Positions 1 through 5,410 of a stretch of 5,410 nucleotides of DNA are shown piece after piece. The position numbers and the translations under genes were made by a program. The DNA is from Gemmatimonadota bacterium. GTDB taxonomy: Bacteria; Gemmatimonadota; Gemmatimonadetes; Longimicrobiales; UBA6960. Each line of letters starts with the position of its first letter. Within the stretch, counting starts at the first letter, position 1. The notes below the pieces were generated by a model. The model did no database searches, was not told the DNA's origin, and was given only the letters and a program-made list of their open reading frames with translations. Where the stretch lies: assembly GCA_022564535.1 (NCBI GenBank), contig JADFLD010000174.1, forward strand, positions 1 through 5,410, given 5' to 3'.

Positions 1-216
1 CCGACGCATGCCTGGGGGGAGGCTCTCGACGCCCGACGCGGGTCGGGACGTGTAGAACGCTCTGATCTGGGTCGTCACTTCGACCGAAAGCGTGATGGCC
101 GGGGACGTGTCTTCGCGGTCACGGTTTCCTCTTCCCTGAGCCTCGACCTGCGGAGCGGTAGAGGCGAGCAAGGCCAGAGCGAGGGCCGGAATCGCGGCTC
201 GGGAAATCCTGCGCAT
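1..216 (-). CDS. Small secreted protein with LPPG motif, C-terminus off the window
   Basis: The first 72 codons of a gene that continues beyond the left edge. It starts at ATG (214-216) behind a strong AGGAGG at 221-226. The N-terminus is a clear signal peptide: Arg residues at 2, 3 and 6, a hydrophobic Ala/Leu stretch at about 8-22, and a probable cleavage after VEAQ near residue 27. The mature part is polar, then reads ITLSVEVTTQIRAFYTSRP and SLPPGMRR. From memory, this resembles small periplasmic proteins common in Gemmatimonadota, in which an 'IRxYY' helix is followed by one or more LPPGI(A)K/R segments; their function is not known to me. The gene lies 24 bp downstream of the DoxX-like gene on the same strand, so the two are probably co-transcribed. 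The reading frame is well supported; the family assignment is tentative. Confidence 0.72.
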   Translation of the reverse strand, partial: MRRISRAAIPALALALLASTAPQVEAQGRGNRDREDTSPAITLSVEVTTQIRAFYTSRPASGVESLPPGMRR

Positions 217-220
217 GGAT

Positions 221-226
221 CCTCCT
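221..226 (-). promoter_or_regulatory. Ribosome binding site AGGAGG of the small secreted protein
   Basis: A perfect AGGAGG on the minus strand, 4 nt before the ATG at 216. It lies in the 24-bp gap after the DoxX-like gene and fixes the start of the downstream gene. Confidence 0.75.
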
Positions 227-240
227 AGGTGTCGTGCCCT

Positions 241-678
241 CTACAGTTCATAGGCCACGTTGGATGCTGCCGACCGCGAGCCTGGTCGACTCACCCAATA
301 TACCCAAGCGATCAAGAGAAGTTGGACCGGGAGCCGGGCATAGAGCGCAGGGGCTGACAAACCCGGGAACAGCTCAGGATGCAGAGCCATGTGGACGTTG
401 GCCGGAAATACGGCAACGAGAAGCAGGATCAGCCCCAGGCCACCCACCCTGCGTGCACGCCCAACCAGCATCGAAGCGCCACCCAGCATCTCGAGGAAGC
501 CGCTCACGTATACGAGCTCGAGATGCGCCGGAAGGTAGGGCGGCACGATCGCGACGTAGAAGCCGGGATTCACGAAGTGATTCGCTCCCGCCAGGACGAA
601 GAACAGGGCGAGCACGAGGAGCGCGACGCTCCTCGCTCGAGTGTGGGGAAGATCGAGCATGACTCGCGAGGATGACAC
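241..678 (-). CDS. DoxX-family integral membrane protein
   Basis: A 145-residue hydrophobic protein with four predicted membrane helices at about 17-33, 54-73, 78-96 and 115-130, the size and topology of DoxX-type proteins. Recognisable family features are GANHFVNPGFY (31-41) followed by PPYLP (46-50) after helix 1, a Gly-rich FLEMLGGASMLVG in helix 2, and FPANVHMAL (91-99) at the end of helix 3. The start is taken as GTG at 676-678 because AGGGAG lies 8 nt upstream; an ATG at 658-660 (residue 7) has no comparable ribosome binding site. Members sit in the inner membrane. Some mycobacterial DoxX proteins have been linked to thiol and oxidative-stress homeostasis, but most are uncharacterised, so no reaction can be assigned. 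It is probably in one transcript with the small secreted protein downstream, and it is divergent from the iron-sulfur gene at 832. Confidence 0.85.
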   Translation of the reverse strand: MSSSRVMLDLPHTRARSVALLVLALFFVLAGANHFVNPGFYVAIVPPYLPAHLELVYVSGFLEMLGGASMLVGRARRVGGLGLILLLVAVFPANVHMALHPELFPGLSAPALYARLPVQLLLIAWVYWVSRPGSRSAASNVAYEL

Positions 679-686
679 CGATCGCG

Positions 687-692
687 CTCCCT
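687..692 (-). promoter_or_regulatory. Ribosome binding site AGGGAG supporting a GTG start
   Basis: AGGGAG on the minus strand, 8 nt from the GTG at 678. It decides between the GTG start and the internal ATG at 660 of the DoxX-like gene. Confidence 0.55.
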
Positions 693-763
693 GAGAACGT
701 GAACCCGACCCACCCCGGCCCCGCCGGAGCGCAGCCCCCGGGCGCCACGGATCAGGCGGGTAC

Positions 764-778
764 GCTACCTTACGTAGC
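764..778. promoter_or_regulatory. Short inverted repeat in the divergent DoxX / Fe-S intergenic region
   Basis: GCTAC and GTAGC flank the 5-nt spacer CTTAC, 54 bp upstream of the iron-sulfur gene start at 832. The region 679-831 must hold promoters for both divergent genes, but I see no convincing -35/-10 pair. The repeat could be an operator half-site pair or chance; five-base arms are weak evidence. Confidence 0.2.
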
Positions 779-818
779 AGCGCCCGGCGATGAAAGACCC
801 GCAGTCCTGGATCCAGAT

Positions 819-825
819 AGGGGGG
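819..825 (+). promoter_or_regulatory. Ribosome binding site AGGGGGG of the Fe-S protein
   Basis: AGGGGGG lies 6 nt before the ATG at 832. An in-frame ATG at 790 would add 14 residues but has no purine-rich site upstream, so 832 is preferred. Confidence 0.55.
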
Positions 826-831
826 CAGCCC

Positions 832-1467
832 ATGTCAGATAGACCCAAGATCACACCGGCCGAAAACGGGCCGCTCCTGGTTGAGGGCGTCGCGACGATG
901 ACCTCCTACGGCGACGGCTCGATCGTTGAGGTGGGTGGCAAGAAGGCTCTGTGCCGGTGCGGCGGCAGCGCGAACAAGCCGTTTTGCGACGGCACCCACG
1001 CGACGAACGGCTTCCAGAGCGCCAGGGGCGAGGGGCGCACTCCCGACCGGCTCGAGCATTACGAAGGCAAGGGCATCGTCATTCACGACAACCGGGGAAT
1101 CTGCTCCCATGCCGGCCACTGCACCGACGCTCTGAAGAGCGTGTTCAAGCTCGGGGAGGAGCCGTGGATCGATCCGGACGGGGCCTCGGCGCAAGAGATC
1201 AAGGAGGCCGTCGAGAGCTGCCCGTCGGGGGCACTGAGCTACACCATCGAGGGGGACGCGCAAAGCGAATGGAGCGGGCCGACGGCACAGGCGTTCGCGC
1301 CAAACGGGCCCTACGTATTCACGGGCGGCGTAGACATCGAGGGCGTCGATCTGGCCGAGGGCGCGAGCCGAGAGCACGTGACGCTGTGCCGCTGTGGAGC
1401 GAGTCAGAACAAGCCTTATTGCGATGGCTCGCACTGGAACCACGCGTTCGACGAGAGCACGCCGTGA
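832..1467 (+). CDS. Three-domain iron-sulfur protein: CDGSH - divergent 4Fe-4S - CDGSH
   Basis: A 211-residue soluble protein with no signal peptide, hence probably cytoplasmic. The first CDGSH domain is CRCGGSANKPFCDGTH with ligands Cys41, Cys43, Cys52 and His56; the second is CRCGASQNKPYCDGSH with Cys186, Cys188, Cys197 and His201. Each Cys3-His set is the known ligand pattern for a redox-active [2Fe-2S] cluster. Between them lies a Fer4_19-type domain with GICSHAGHC (Cys91, Cys97) and ESCPSGAL (Cys130), which provides only three cysteines, as is usual for that family. The start at 832 is chosen because of AGGGGGG 6 nt upstream and because MSD-KP-like starts are typical of homologues; ATG 790 is the alternative. 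Electron transfer or Fe-S/redox sensing is the likely role; no partner enzyme is adjacent. The gene is convergent with the porin gene, with 22 bp between the stops. Confidence 0.92.
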   Translation: MSDRPKITPAENGPLLVEGVATMTSYGDGSIVEVGGKKALCRCGGSANKPFCDGTHATNGFQSARGEGRTPDRLEHYEGKGIVIHDNRGICSHAGHCTDALKSVFKLGEEPWIDPDGASAQEIKEAVESCPSGALSYTIEGDAQSEWSGPTAQAFAPNGPYVFTGGVDIEGVDLAEGASREHVTLCRCGASQNKPYCDGSHWNHAFDESTP

Positions 1468-1489
1468 GCGCACCTGGACAGAGTAGCCG

Positions 1490-2548
1490 CTAGAAGTAGA
1501 GGAAGGTCGCGAACCTGAAGGAGGATACCGAGTCCCCCGTTCGCGGTCTGTAGTAGTCGTAGTTGAACCCGAACTTGTTCTTGCCGAGGAAGTAGAACAT
1601 CACGCCCGGCGTAAGCAGGGTTCCGCCGTCGGCGTCCACCGTACCGTCTGGATCGGCCACGCTGATCCGCCCGATCGGCTCGATCGCGATGATGCGGTCG
1701 TTGTCGATCGGGAAGTAATACGACGCCGCGACCTGGCCCGTGACGAACTTGCCCGCGACATACTGTGCGTCGAGAGACCTCCAGTTGTCGCCTGCGACCA
1801 GGGCTACCTGGAGCAACAGCCCATCGCGCCACGTCCCCACCTGCACGTCGCCACCCCACGCGAACGCGTACGCCGTCTCATCGTCAGGATCCAGATAGTC
1901 CTTATAGGTGGCGTTCCCAGAAACCTGCACGTTGTCCGTCGCCAAGAACGAAACCCGACCCGCGAAGGACTTCGCGTTGTTCACGTCGGGAGTCGCCAGT
2001 GGCGTGCCGTTGGTGATGGTCGCCTCGTAGCTGACCCGCCCGAACGACCCACCGACCCTGATTCCCGTGTCCCGACCCGACAGCAACAGACCCTCCGTGA
2101 GCCGGCTGTACGAACAGAGTCGGCCGACGCCCGTGCATTGGTTGTAGCCCACGACAACGCCCGTCCGCTCGATGAGCGAAAGGTCCGTGGAGCTGGCGAG
2201 CTCGAAAATGTCGAAGGCTCTCTTGAGATGCCCAAACGACAGCTGAAAACCGTCGCTGAAGTTCATGCGAATGTATGCGTCGAGCAGCGTCGCCCGGCCG
2301 AACGCGAAATCGGTCTGAAAACGCCCCGTGATGAAGTCCGTGAAGGTCCCTTCGACGATGAGCCGCGCGCGGCGCACGAAGAAGTCACTCTGCTTTTCGT
2401 CGACGAATGACGAGAAATACTGCGTGTGGAGGCGCCCCCCGATGCGCAGGGTCGCCCCACGTGCGAAAATCTCGGTCTGCGCCTCGAGGCCAGCGGACGA
2501 AGACATGCTCATGAGCGCCAGCGTGATCGCGATCAAGACGCGTTGCAT
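1490..2548 (-). CDS. Outer-membrane porin, OprO/OprP (phosphate-selective porin) family
   Basis: A 352-residue protein with a signal peptide (hydrophobic core at about 4-18, probable cleavage after LEAQ at residue 24). The mature chain has alternating hydrophobic/polar strands and ends in FATFLYF, the terminal Phe being the usual assembly signal for outer-membrane beta-barrels. The segment FFVRRARLIVEGTFTDFITG (56-75), followed by a strand ending in LLDAYIRMNF (88-97), is characteristic of the OprP/OprO family. 'Phosphate-selective' is the family label; relatives also carry pyrophosphate or other solutes, and the substrate here is unproven. Two Cys (138, 145) lie close together in a probable extracellular loop and might form a disulfide. 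ATG is at 2546-2548; upstream, GAGGGG (about 10 nt away) and AAGGA next to the ATG are only moderate ribosome sites. The gene stands alone, divergent from the kinase-cyclase gene. Confidence 0.9.
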   Translation of the reverse strand: MQRVLIAITLALMSMSSSAGLEAQTEIFARGATLRIGGRLHTQYFSSFVDEKQSDFFVRRARLIVEGTFTDFITGRFQTDFAFGRATLLDAYIRMNFSDGFQLSFGHLKRAFDIFELASSTDLSLIERTGVVVGYNQCTGVGRLCSYSRLTEGLLLSGRDTGIRVGGSFGRVSYEATITNGTPLATPDVNNAKSFAGRVSFLATDNVQVSGNATYKDYLDPDDETAYAFAWGGDVQVGTWRDGLLLQVALVAGDNWRSLDAQYVAGKFVTGQVAASYYFPIDNDRIIAIEPIGRISVADPDGTVDADGGTLLTPGVMFYFLGKNKFGFNYDYYRPRTGDSVSSFRFATFLYF

Positions 2549-2598
2549 TCCTTACCTACCCCTCGTGGGAACGTGGTCGGAGACCCCCCGAACGCGGG

Positions 2599-2616
2599 CG
2601 GTCACACGAATGTCAC
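2599..2616 (+). promoter_or_regulatory. Possible Pho-box-like direct repeat upstream of the porin gene
   Basis: CGGTCAC (2599-2605) and ATGTCAC (2610-2616) repeat with an 11-bp period. The enterobacterial PhoB box is two CTGTCAT-like 7-mers with the same 11-bp period; the halves here match at 5 of 7 (CTGTCAT) and 6 of 7 (CTGTCAC). It lies 51-68 bp upstream of the ATG of a phosphate-porin-family gene. Against it: the repeat points away from the porin gene, and such a match could arise by chance. Confidence 0.2.
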
Positions 2617-2732
2617 GGGCCCCATCCGGCAGCTCAACCCCCGCGCGCGAGAAGAGCCTCGTCGTCACGGCAGCTTCCGAGGTCGGCGACGATCGACGCA
2701 GGGTCAAACCCTTGCCGCCATACGACCCGTGC

Positions 2733-2744
2733 CTCAACGTTGAG
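2733..2744. repeat. Perfect 12-bp palindrome CTCAACGTTGAG
   Basis: An uninterrupted self-complementary 12-mer centred about 78 bp upstream of the kinase-cyclase start. Its placement in a divergent intergenic region fits an operator for a dimeric regulator of either gene, but no second copy is seen in the window. Confidence 0.35.
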
Positions 2745-2815
2745 TCGCCAGCGAGACGTCACGCAAACGCCCCTCGGTCGTCTCCGCAAATTGACGGTCC
2801 GGAAAGCGACTGCCC

Positions 2816-4741
2816 GTGTCCAATCTGAACGATCCCAAGAAGCAGCCGCAGAACGCGCCCGGCGATATGGATGGGCATGGGGACGAGTCGAAGGACTCGA
2901 CCACTCCGCTGGATAGCCCCCCGCCCCGCGACCCACAGGCGACGCTACAGCTGACGCCCGAGGAGCTCGCCGAGATCACCAAGGAGTCGTTCCCAACCGA
3001 TCCGGACGACCCGCTCGTCGGGACGTTGCTGCGGAACAAATGGCGCGTCCTCAGTCGCATCGGAGCCGGGTCCTTTGGCACCGTCTACAAGGTCCAAGAC
3101 GAAGACGGGGGGTGGATCGAAGCACTCAAGATCCTGAGCATCGATCGGCTTCGCGGACCCGAAGCGGAGACGACCCGCAAGCGTTTCCTGAGAGAGGCGC
3201 GCATCATGAAGCGCCTGGGTTCACTGTCTCCACACATCGTCGGCCTGTCGACCTACGAGGACGACACCGAGGCGGGCCTCGTCTACTTCCTGATGGAGTA
3301 CGTGGATGGGCGTGTGCTCTCCGACGTTCTCCTCGAGGAGGGCCCCCTCAGTATCGAGCGCACGATACGCATCGGGCTACAGATTTGCGATGCGCTCATC
3401 GCAGCGCACGAAGGTGAAGAGGCGGTGGTGCACAGGGACCTGAAACTCGAAAACGTCATGCTCACGACGGACCGGGACGGTGCGGAGTCCGCCAAGGTTC
3501 TCGATTTCGGTATCGCCAAGATCACAGAGCAGGACGCCGACAGTCGGCTCACGCAGGCCGGCACCCTTGGCACGCCCGGCTACGCGGCTCCGGAGCAACT
3601 CAGGGCCGAAGACGTCGACGGAAGAACGGATCTGTTCGCGTTTGGGGTGATTCTCTATTCACTCGTAACTGGCAAGAATCCGTGGCTGGGCCACCTCGCG
3701 CATCAGCCCACGAACCAGACCTACGAGCTCATGGCGGCCTCGGACCGCGCCGTGGTTCTCCCGATCTCCGAGTCGGGGGTCGATGTGCCGCAGGGCATGG
3801 TCGACATCATCATGAAGCTCCTGAAGCGCGATCCGGATGACCGCTACCAATCGGCGCGGGAGCTCAGCGAGGCGCTGTATGCGCTCGGTGGCGGCGAGAT
3901 CAGCGGTGGCCGCCTCGGCCTCACGCAGGAACTCGAGGCACCGAAGGTGTCGGCGCTGCCGGACAAGCCAGAGAGGCGCCTCGTAGCGGTCTGGTTCGCG
4001 GATCTCGTCGGCTACAGCACGCTGTCGTCTCAGGACGAGGAAACCGCGCTGGCCCTCCTCGGCATCTTCCACGCGACCGCCCGCAGAGTGATCGAGAGTG
4101 GTGGGGGCCGCGTGGTCCAGTTTATCGGGGATGCCGTGTTCGCGGAGTTCAGCAGTACTCAGCGGGCCGTCCGGACTGCCAAGGACTTCATGGAGGCCTT
4201 CGCGAAGGACACGTCGGAGTCCCGGGTGACGCCGCAACTGCGGATCGGCATTCACGTGGGCGACGTCCTCGTGGCGGCGGATGGAGACCTCTTCGGCGAC
4301 GGGGTCAACGTCGCCGCACGCATCCAGACCGCGGCTGAACCCGGACAGATCCTCGTCAGCCAGGACGTGTGGAGGCAGCTGAAGCAACGACGCGATTTCG
4401 GCTTCATGGCCGTCGGCGAGCGGAGTCTCAAGGGCATCGGCGCTCCGGTGAGCCTCTTCGCAGTGGTCGAGGCTGGCGAGTTGACGACCACAGGCGACTT
4501 GAAAGGACTACGGCGCGACCCGACTACCGGGCTCCCCGTTTATCCGGGTGCCAGGCAGCCCCGGAGTCGGGCGAAGGTCGGCGCTGCGGCCCTTGTCGTG
4601 CTCCTGGCCGTGGGTGGTGGGGCCTACGTGGCAGTCGAGATGGCGCGAGGGAGCTCAGAGCCCGCTGGCGTCACCAACCCGCCGGCAGAAAACGCCGGAG
4701 CCTCCGGCGACCTGGGCGTCGGGATGGCCATCGCCCAGTAA
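2816..4741 (+). CDS. Ser/Thr protein kinase fused to class III nucleotide cyclase, C-terminal membrane anchor
   Basis: 641 residues. A polar, Pro/Asp-rich N-terminus (1-70) leads to a kinase domain (about 76-355) with glycine loop IGAGSFGTV (82-90), ATP-binding Lys105, helix-C Glu127, catalytic HRDLKLEN (Asp208, Asn213), DFG (Asp230), possible activation-loop Thr250/Thr253, and APE (258-260). All catalytic residues are present, so it should be active. A short linker joins a class III cyclase domain (about 387-550): FADLVGYS (metal Asp396), VVQFIGDAVFAEF (metal Asp439), GDLFGDGVNVAARI (purine-specifying Asp491, transition-state Asn498 and Arg502). Gln435 replaces the usual purine-specifying Lys. 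A helix at 587-608 anchors the protein in the inner membrane, leaving about 33 residues outside. The inferred role is coupling Ser/Thr phosphorylation to cyclic-nucleotide production. The start is GTG 2816 with a weak GGAAAG 9 nt upstream; ATG 2867 (residue 18) is the alternative and loses no domain. The 3' end overlaps the convergent TPR gene by 87 bp. Confidence 0.93.
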   Translation: MSNLNDPKKQPQNAPGDMDGHGDESKDSTTPLDSPPPRDPQATLQLTPEELAEITKESFPTDPDDPLVGTLLRNKWRVLSRIGAGSFGTVYKVQDEDGGWIEALKILSIDRLRGPEAETTRKRFLREARIMKRLGSLSPHIVGLSTYEDDTEAGLVYFLMEYVDGRVLSDVLLEEGPLSIERTIRIGLQICDALIAAHEGEEAVVHRDLKLENVMLTTDRDGAESAKVLDFGIAKITEQDADSRLTQAGTLGTPGYAAPEQLRAEDVDGRTDLFAFGVILYSLVTGKNPWLGHLAHQPTNQTYELMAASDRAVVLPISESGVDVPQGMVDIIMKLLKRDPDDRYQSARELSEALYALGGGEISGGRLGLTQELEAPKVSALPDKPERRLVAVWFADLVGYSTLSSQDEETALALLGIFHATARRVIESGGGRVVQFIGDAVFAEFSSTQRAVRTAKDFMEAFAKDTSESRVTPQLRIGIHVGDVLVAADGDLFGDGVNVAARIQTAAEPGQILVSQDVWRQLKQRRDFGFMAVGERSLKGIGAPVSLFAVVEAGELTTTGDLKGLRRDPTTGLPVYPGARQPRSRAKVGAAALVVLLAVGGGAYVAVEMARGSSEPAGVTNPPAENAGASGDLGVGMAIAQ

Positions 4742-5410
4742 ATTCCGGCGTCTAGCCAATGTTTCCTGAGCCAATTCGGCCGCATCATCCAACCTGCTGA
4801 GCAGCGCATACACAACGGTCAGTGCGGCCGCGATATCCAAGGTGACCTCATGGTCGTTTCCCAGAACACCTCGGGCCGCCGCCAAACGATCTTCCCCCAG
4901 CGCGCACGCCGCCGTTAGATCGCCACCGAGCTGGATCGCCTGCACAAGAAGCGAAGTGTTTCGCAGCGTCTCGACGTCGCTCGCCCCCAGCTCCGCCCCG
5001 AAGATTCTGTGCGCCTCTCGAAGCTGTTCTTCGGCTTGGGTGTACAACCCCAGCGACAAGTGCACGCTTCCCAACGTCGACAAGATGGCCGCTTTCAGTT
5101 CCGGTTGATCGTCGAATGCAGCGCGGACGCGCTGTGACGCGTTTTGCAGAACCTCTTTGACCGTCACATCCTCACCGCGTGCCACCTTCGGACTGGCGGA
5201 CTCGAACAGATCGTCCACAAGGAACTCCTTGATGGCAGTGACCGTTGAGGCCTCGCGCTCGGCAAGTCTTCGCGCTTGCTGCGCACGTCGTTCCGCGGAC
5301 GACGCGCTCGCGTATAGGATCGTCATGGCCACGGTGGAGAAGGTAACCAACGCGAGCGCCGCGCAGGCGACGACGAAGCGGAGCTTATGCCGATTAATTA
5401 GTTTCTTGAG
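4655..5410 (-). CDS. Ser/Thr kinase-type receptor, C-terminal part: membrane helix and TPR repeats (N-terminus off the window)
   Basis: The frame is open to the right edge, giving 251 visible residues; a TTG at 5350 is an internal codon, not the start. The visible part opens with LKKLINRHKLR and a membrane helix (about 12-34), then an Arg/Ala-rich helix, then IKEFLVDDLFESASPKV, the juxtamembrane pattern seen in bacterial Ser/Thr kinases with C-terminal TPRs. TPR-like units follow, around ILSTLGSVHLSLGLYTQAEE, an ETLRNTSLL to LAAARGVLG unit, and a third ending RRNLLGDGHPDA. The kinase domain is inferred from this pattern and is not visible. TPRs usually bind protein partners. The array stops abruptly: the final 20 residues after GDGHPDA are Gly/Val/Ser-rich, not TPR-like, and are encoded opposite the 3' end of the kinase-cyclase gene. 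The gene therefore looks 3'-truncated, perhaps still functional. CDS confidence is high; the kinase assignment is moderate. Confidence 0.82.
   Translation of the reverse strand, partial: LKKLINRHKLRFVVACAALALVTFSTVAMTILYASASSAERRAQQARRLAEREASTVTAIKEFLVDDLFESASPKVARGEDVTVKEVLQNASQRVRAAFDDQPELKAAILSTLGSVHLSLGLYTQAEEQLREAHRIFGAELGASDVETLRNTSLLVQAIQLGGDLTAACALGEDRLAAARGVLGNDHEVTLDIAAALTVVYALLSRLDDAAELAQETLARRRNLLGDGHPDAQVAGGSGVFCRRVGDASGL
4689..4709 (-). terminator. Terminator-like hairpin with short T run, inside the overlap of the convergent genes
   Basis: The 7-bp arms CGCCGGA (4693-4699) and TCCGGCG (4703-4709) enclose a 3-nt loop. Read on the minus strand, the stem is followed by TTTT (4692-4689). 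This is the form of an intrinsic terminator, but the T run is only four long. It lies before the stop codon of the minus-strand TPR gene (4655) and within codons 626-632 of the kinase-cyclase gene, so it may simply reflect GC-rich coding sequence. Confidence 0.28.

Larger units (their letters stand above)
2549..2815. other. Divergent intergenic region between porin and kinase-cyclase genes
   Basis: 267 bp without a believable gene; the frames that stay open here are Arg-rich shadows. It must contain, or lie between, the promoters of both divergent genes. I found no clean -35/-10 pair at a useful distance from either start. The visible structure is a Pho-box-like direct repeat at 2599-2616 and a perfect palindrome at 2733-2744. 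Confidence 0.6.

Noticed and set aside
790..831. Upstream ATG at 790 as the start of the iron-sulfur gene
   Set aside because: No purine-rich site precedes it, while AGGGGGG lies 6 nt before the in-frame ATG at 832, where the family-like sequence begins.
835..1473. A 212-codon open frame on the minus strand opposite the iron-sulfur gene
   Set aside because: Arg/Ala/Val-rich shadow; the plus strand encodes two exact CDGSH motifs over the same bases.
1468..1489. Bidirectional terminator between the convergent iron-sulfur and porin genes
   Set aside because: The 22-bp gap holds no inverted repeat or T run.
2791..2819. TTGACG at 2791 as a -35 box for the kinase-cyclase gene
   Set aside because: The -10 position 17 bp further on is GC-rich (CGTGTC) and would fall on the GTG start itself; it would make sense only if translation began at ATG 2867, which has no ribosome site.
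2328..2828. A 166-codon plus-strand open frame spanning the porin 5' end and the divergent intergenic region
   Set aside because: Basic, low-complexity translation with no domain or ribosome site; it overlaps the signal-peptide region of the porin in antisense and runs into the kinase start.
3659..4387. A 242-codon open frame on the minus strand opposite the kinase-cyclase gene
   Set aside because: Rich in Arg, His, Leu and Glu with no recognisable domain; it is the antisense shadow of a gene with clear catalytic motifs in GC-rich DNA.
4842..5108. An 88-codon plus-strand open frame opposite the TPR gene
   Set aside because: Ser/Ala/Arg-rich shadow of the minus-strand TPR coding sequence; no ribosome site or domain.

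Overview
The window is high-GC DNA (about 60-65% by eye) from a Gram-negative-type bacterium. An outer-membrane beta-barrel porin with a signal peptide and a terminal Phe shows that there is an outer membrane. Two eukaryotic-type Ser/Thr kinase genes, signal peptides ending in 'AQ', and a small secreted protein with a Leu-Pro-Pro-Gly motif together suggest Gemmatimonadota or a neighbouring environmental phylum. This placement is inferred from protein style only; no rRNA or marker gene is present.

Layout. Positions 1-678 (minus strand): a probable two-gene unit, with a DoxX-like four-helix membrane protein (241-678) followed 24 bp downstream by a small secreted protein that runs off the left edge (1-216). 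Positions 679-831: a divergent intergenic region. Positions 832-1467 (plus): a CDGSH / divergent 4Fe-4S / CDGSH iron-sulfur protein. Positions 1490-2548 (minus): an OprO/OprP-type porin, convergent with the iron-sulfur gene and 22 bp from it. Positions 2549-2815: a divergent intergenic region with a perfect 12-bp palindrome and a Pho-box-like direct repeat. Positions 2816-4741 (plus): a 641-residue protein that fuses an apparently active Ser/Thr kinase to a class III nucleotide cyclase and ends in one transmembrane helix. Positions 4655-5410 (minus): the 3' part of a second Ser/Thr-kinase-type gene (membrane helix plus TPR repeats), whose kinase domain would lie beyond the right edge.

The right half is a signalling locus: two membrane-anchored kinase-family proteins arranged tail to tail, with coding regions that overlap by 87 bp. 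The TPR signature of the minus-strand gene continues into this overlap and then stops, which suggests that a rearrangement or truncation joined the two 3' ends. The cyclase half of the fusion keeps both metal-binding Asp residues, the purine-specifying Asp and the transition-state Asn/Arg pair, but has Gln where adenylyl cyclases usually have the purine-specifying Lys, so its substrate is uncertain. The left half looks like ordinary envelope and redox functions with no clear link to the kinases. I saw no tRNA, rRNA, CRISPR, insertion sequence or phage gene.
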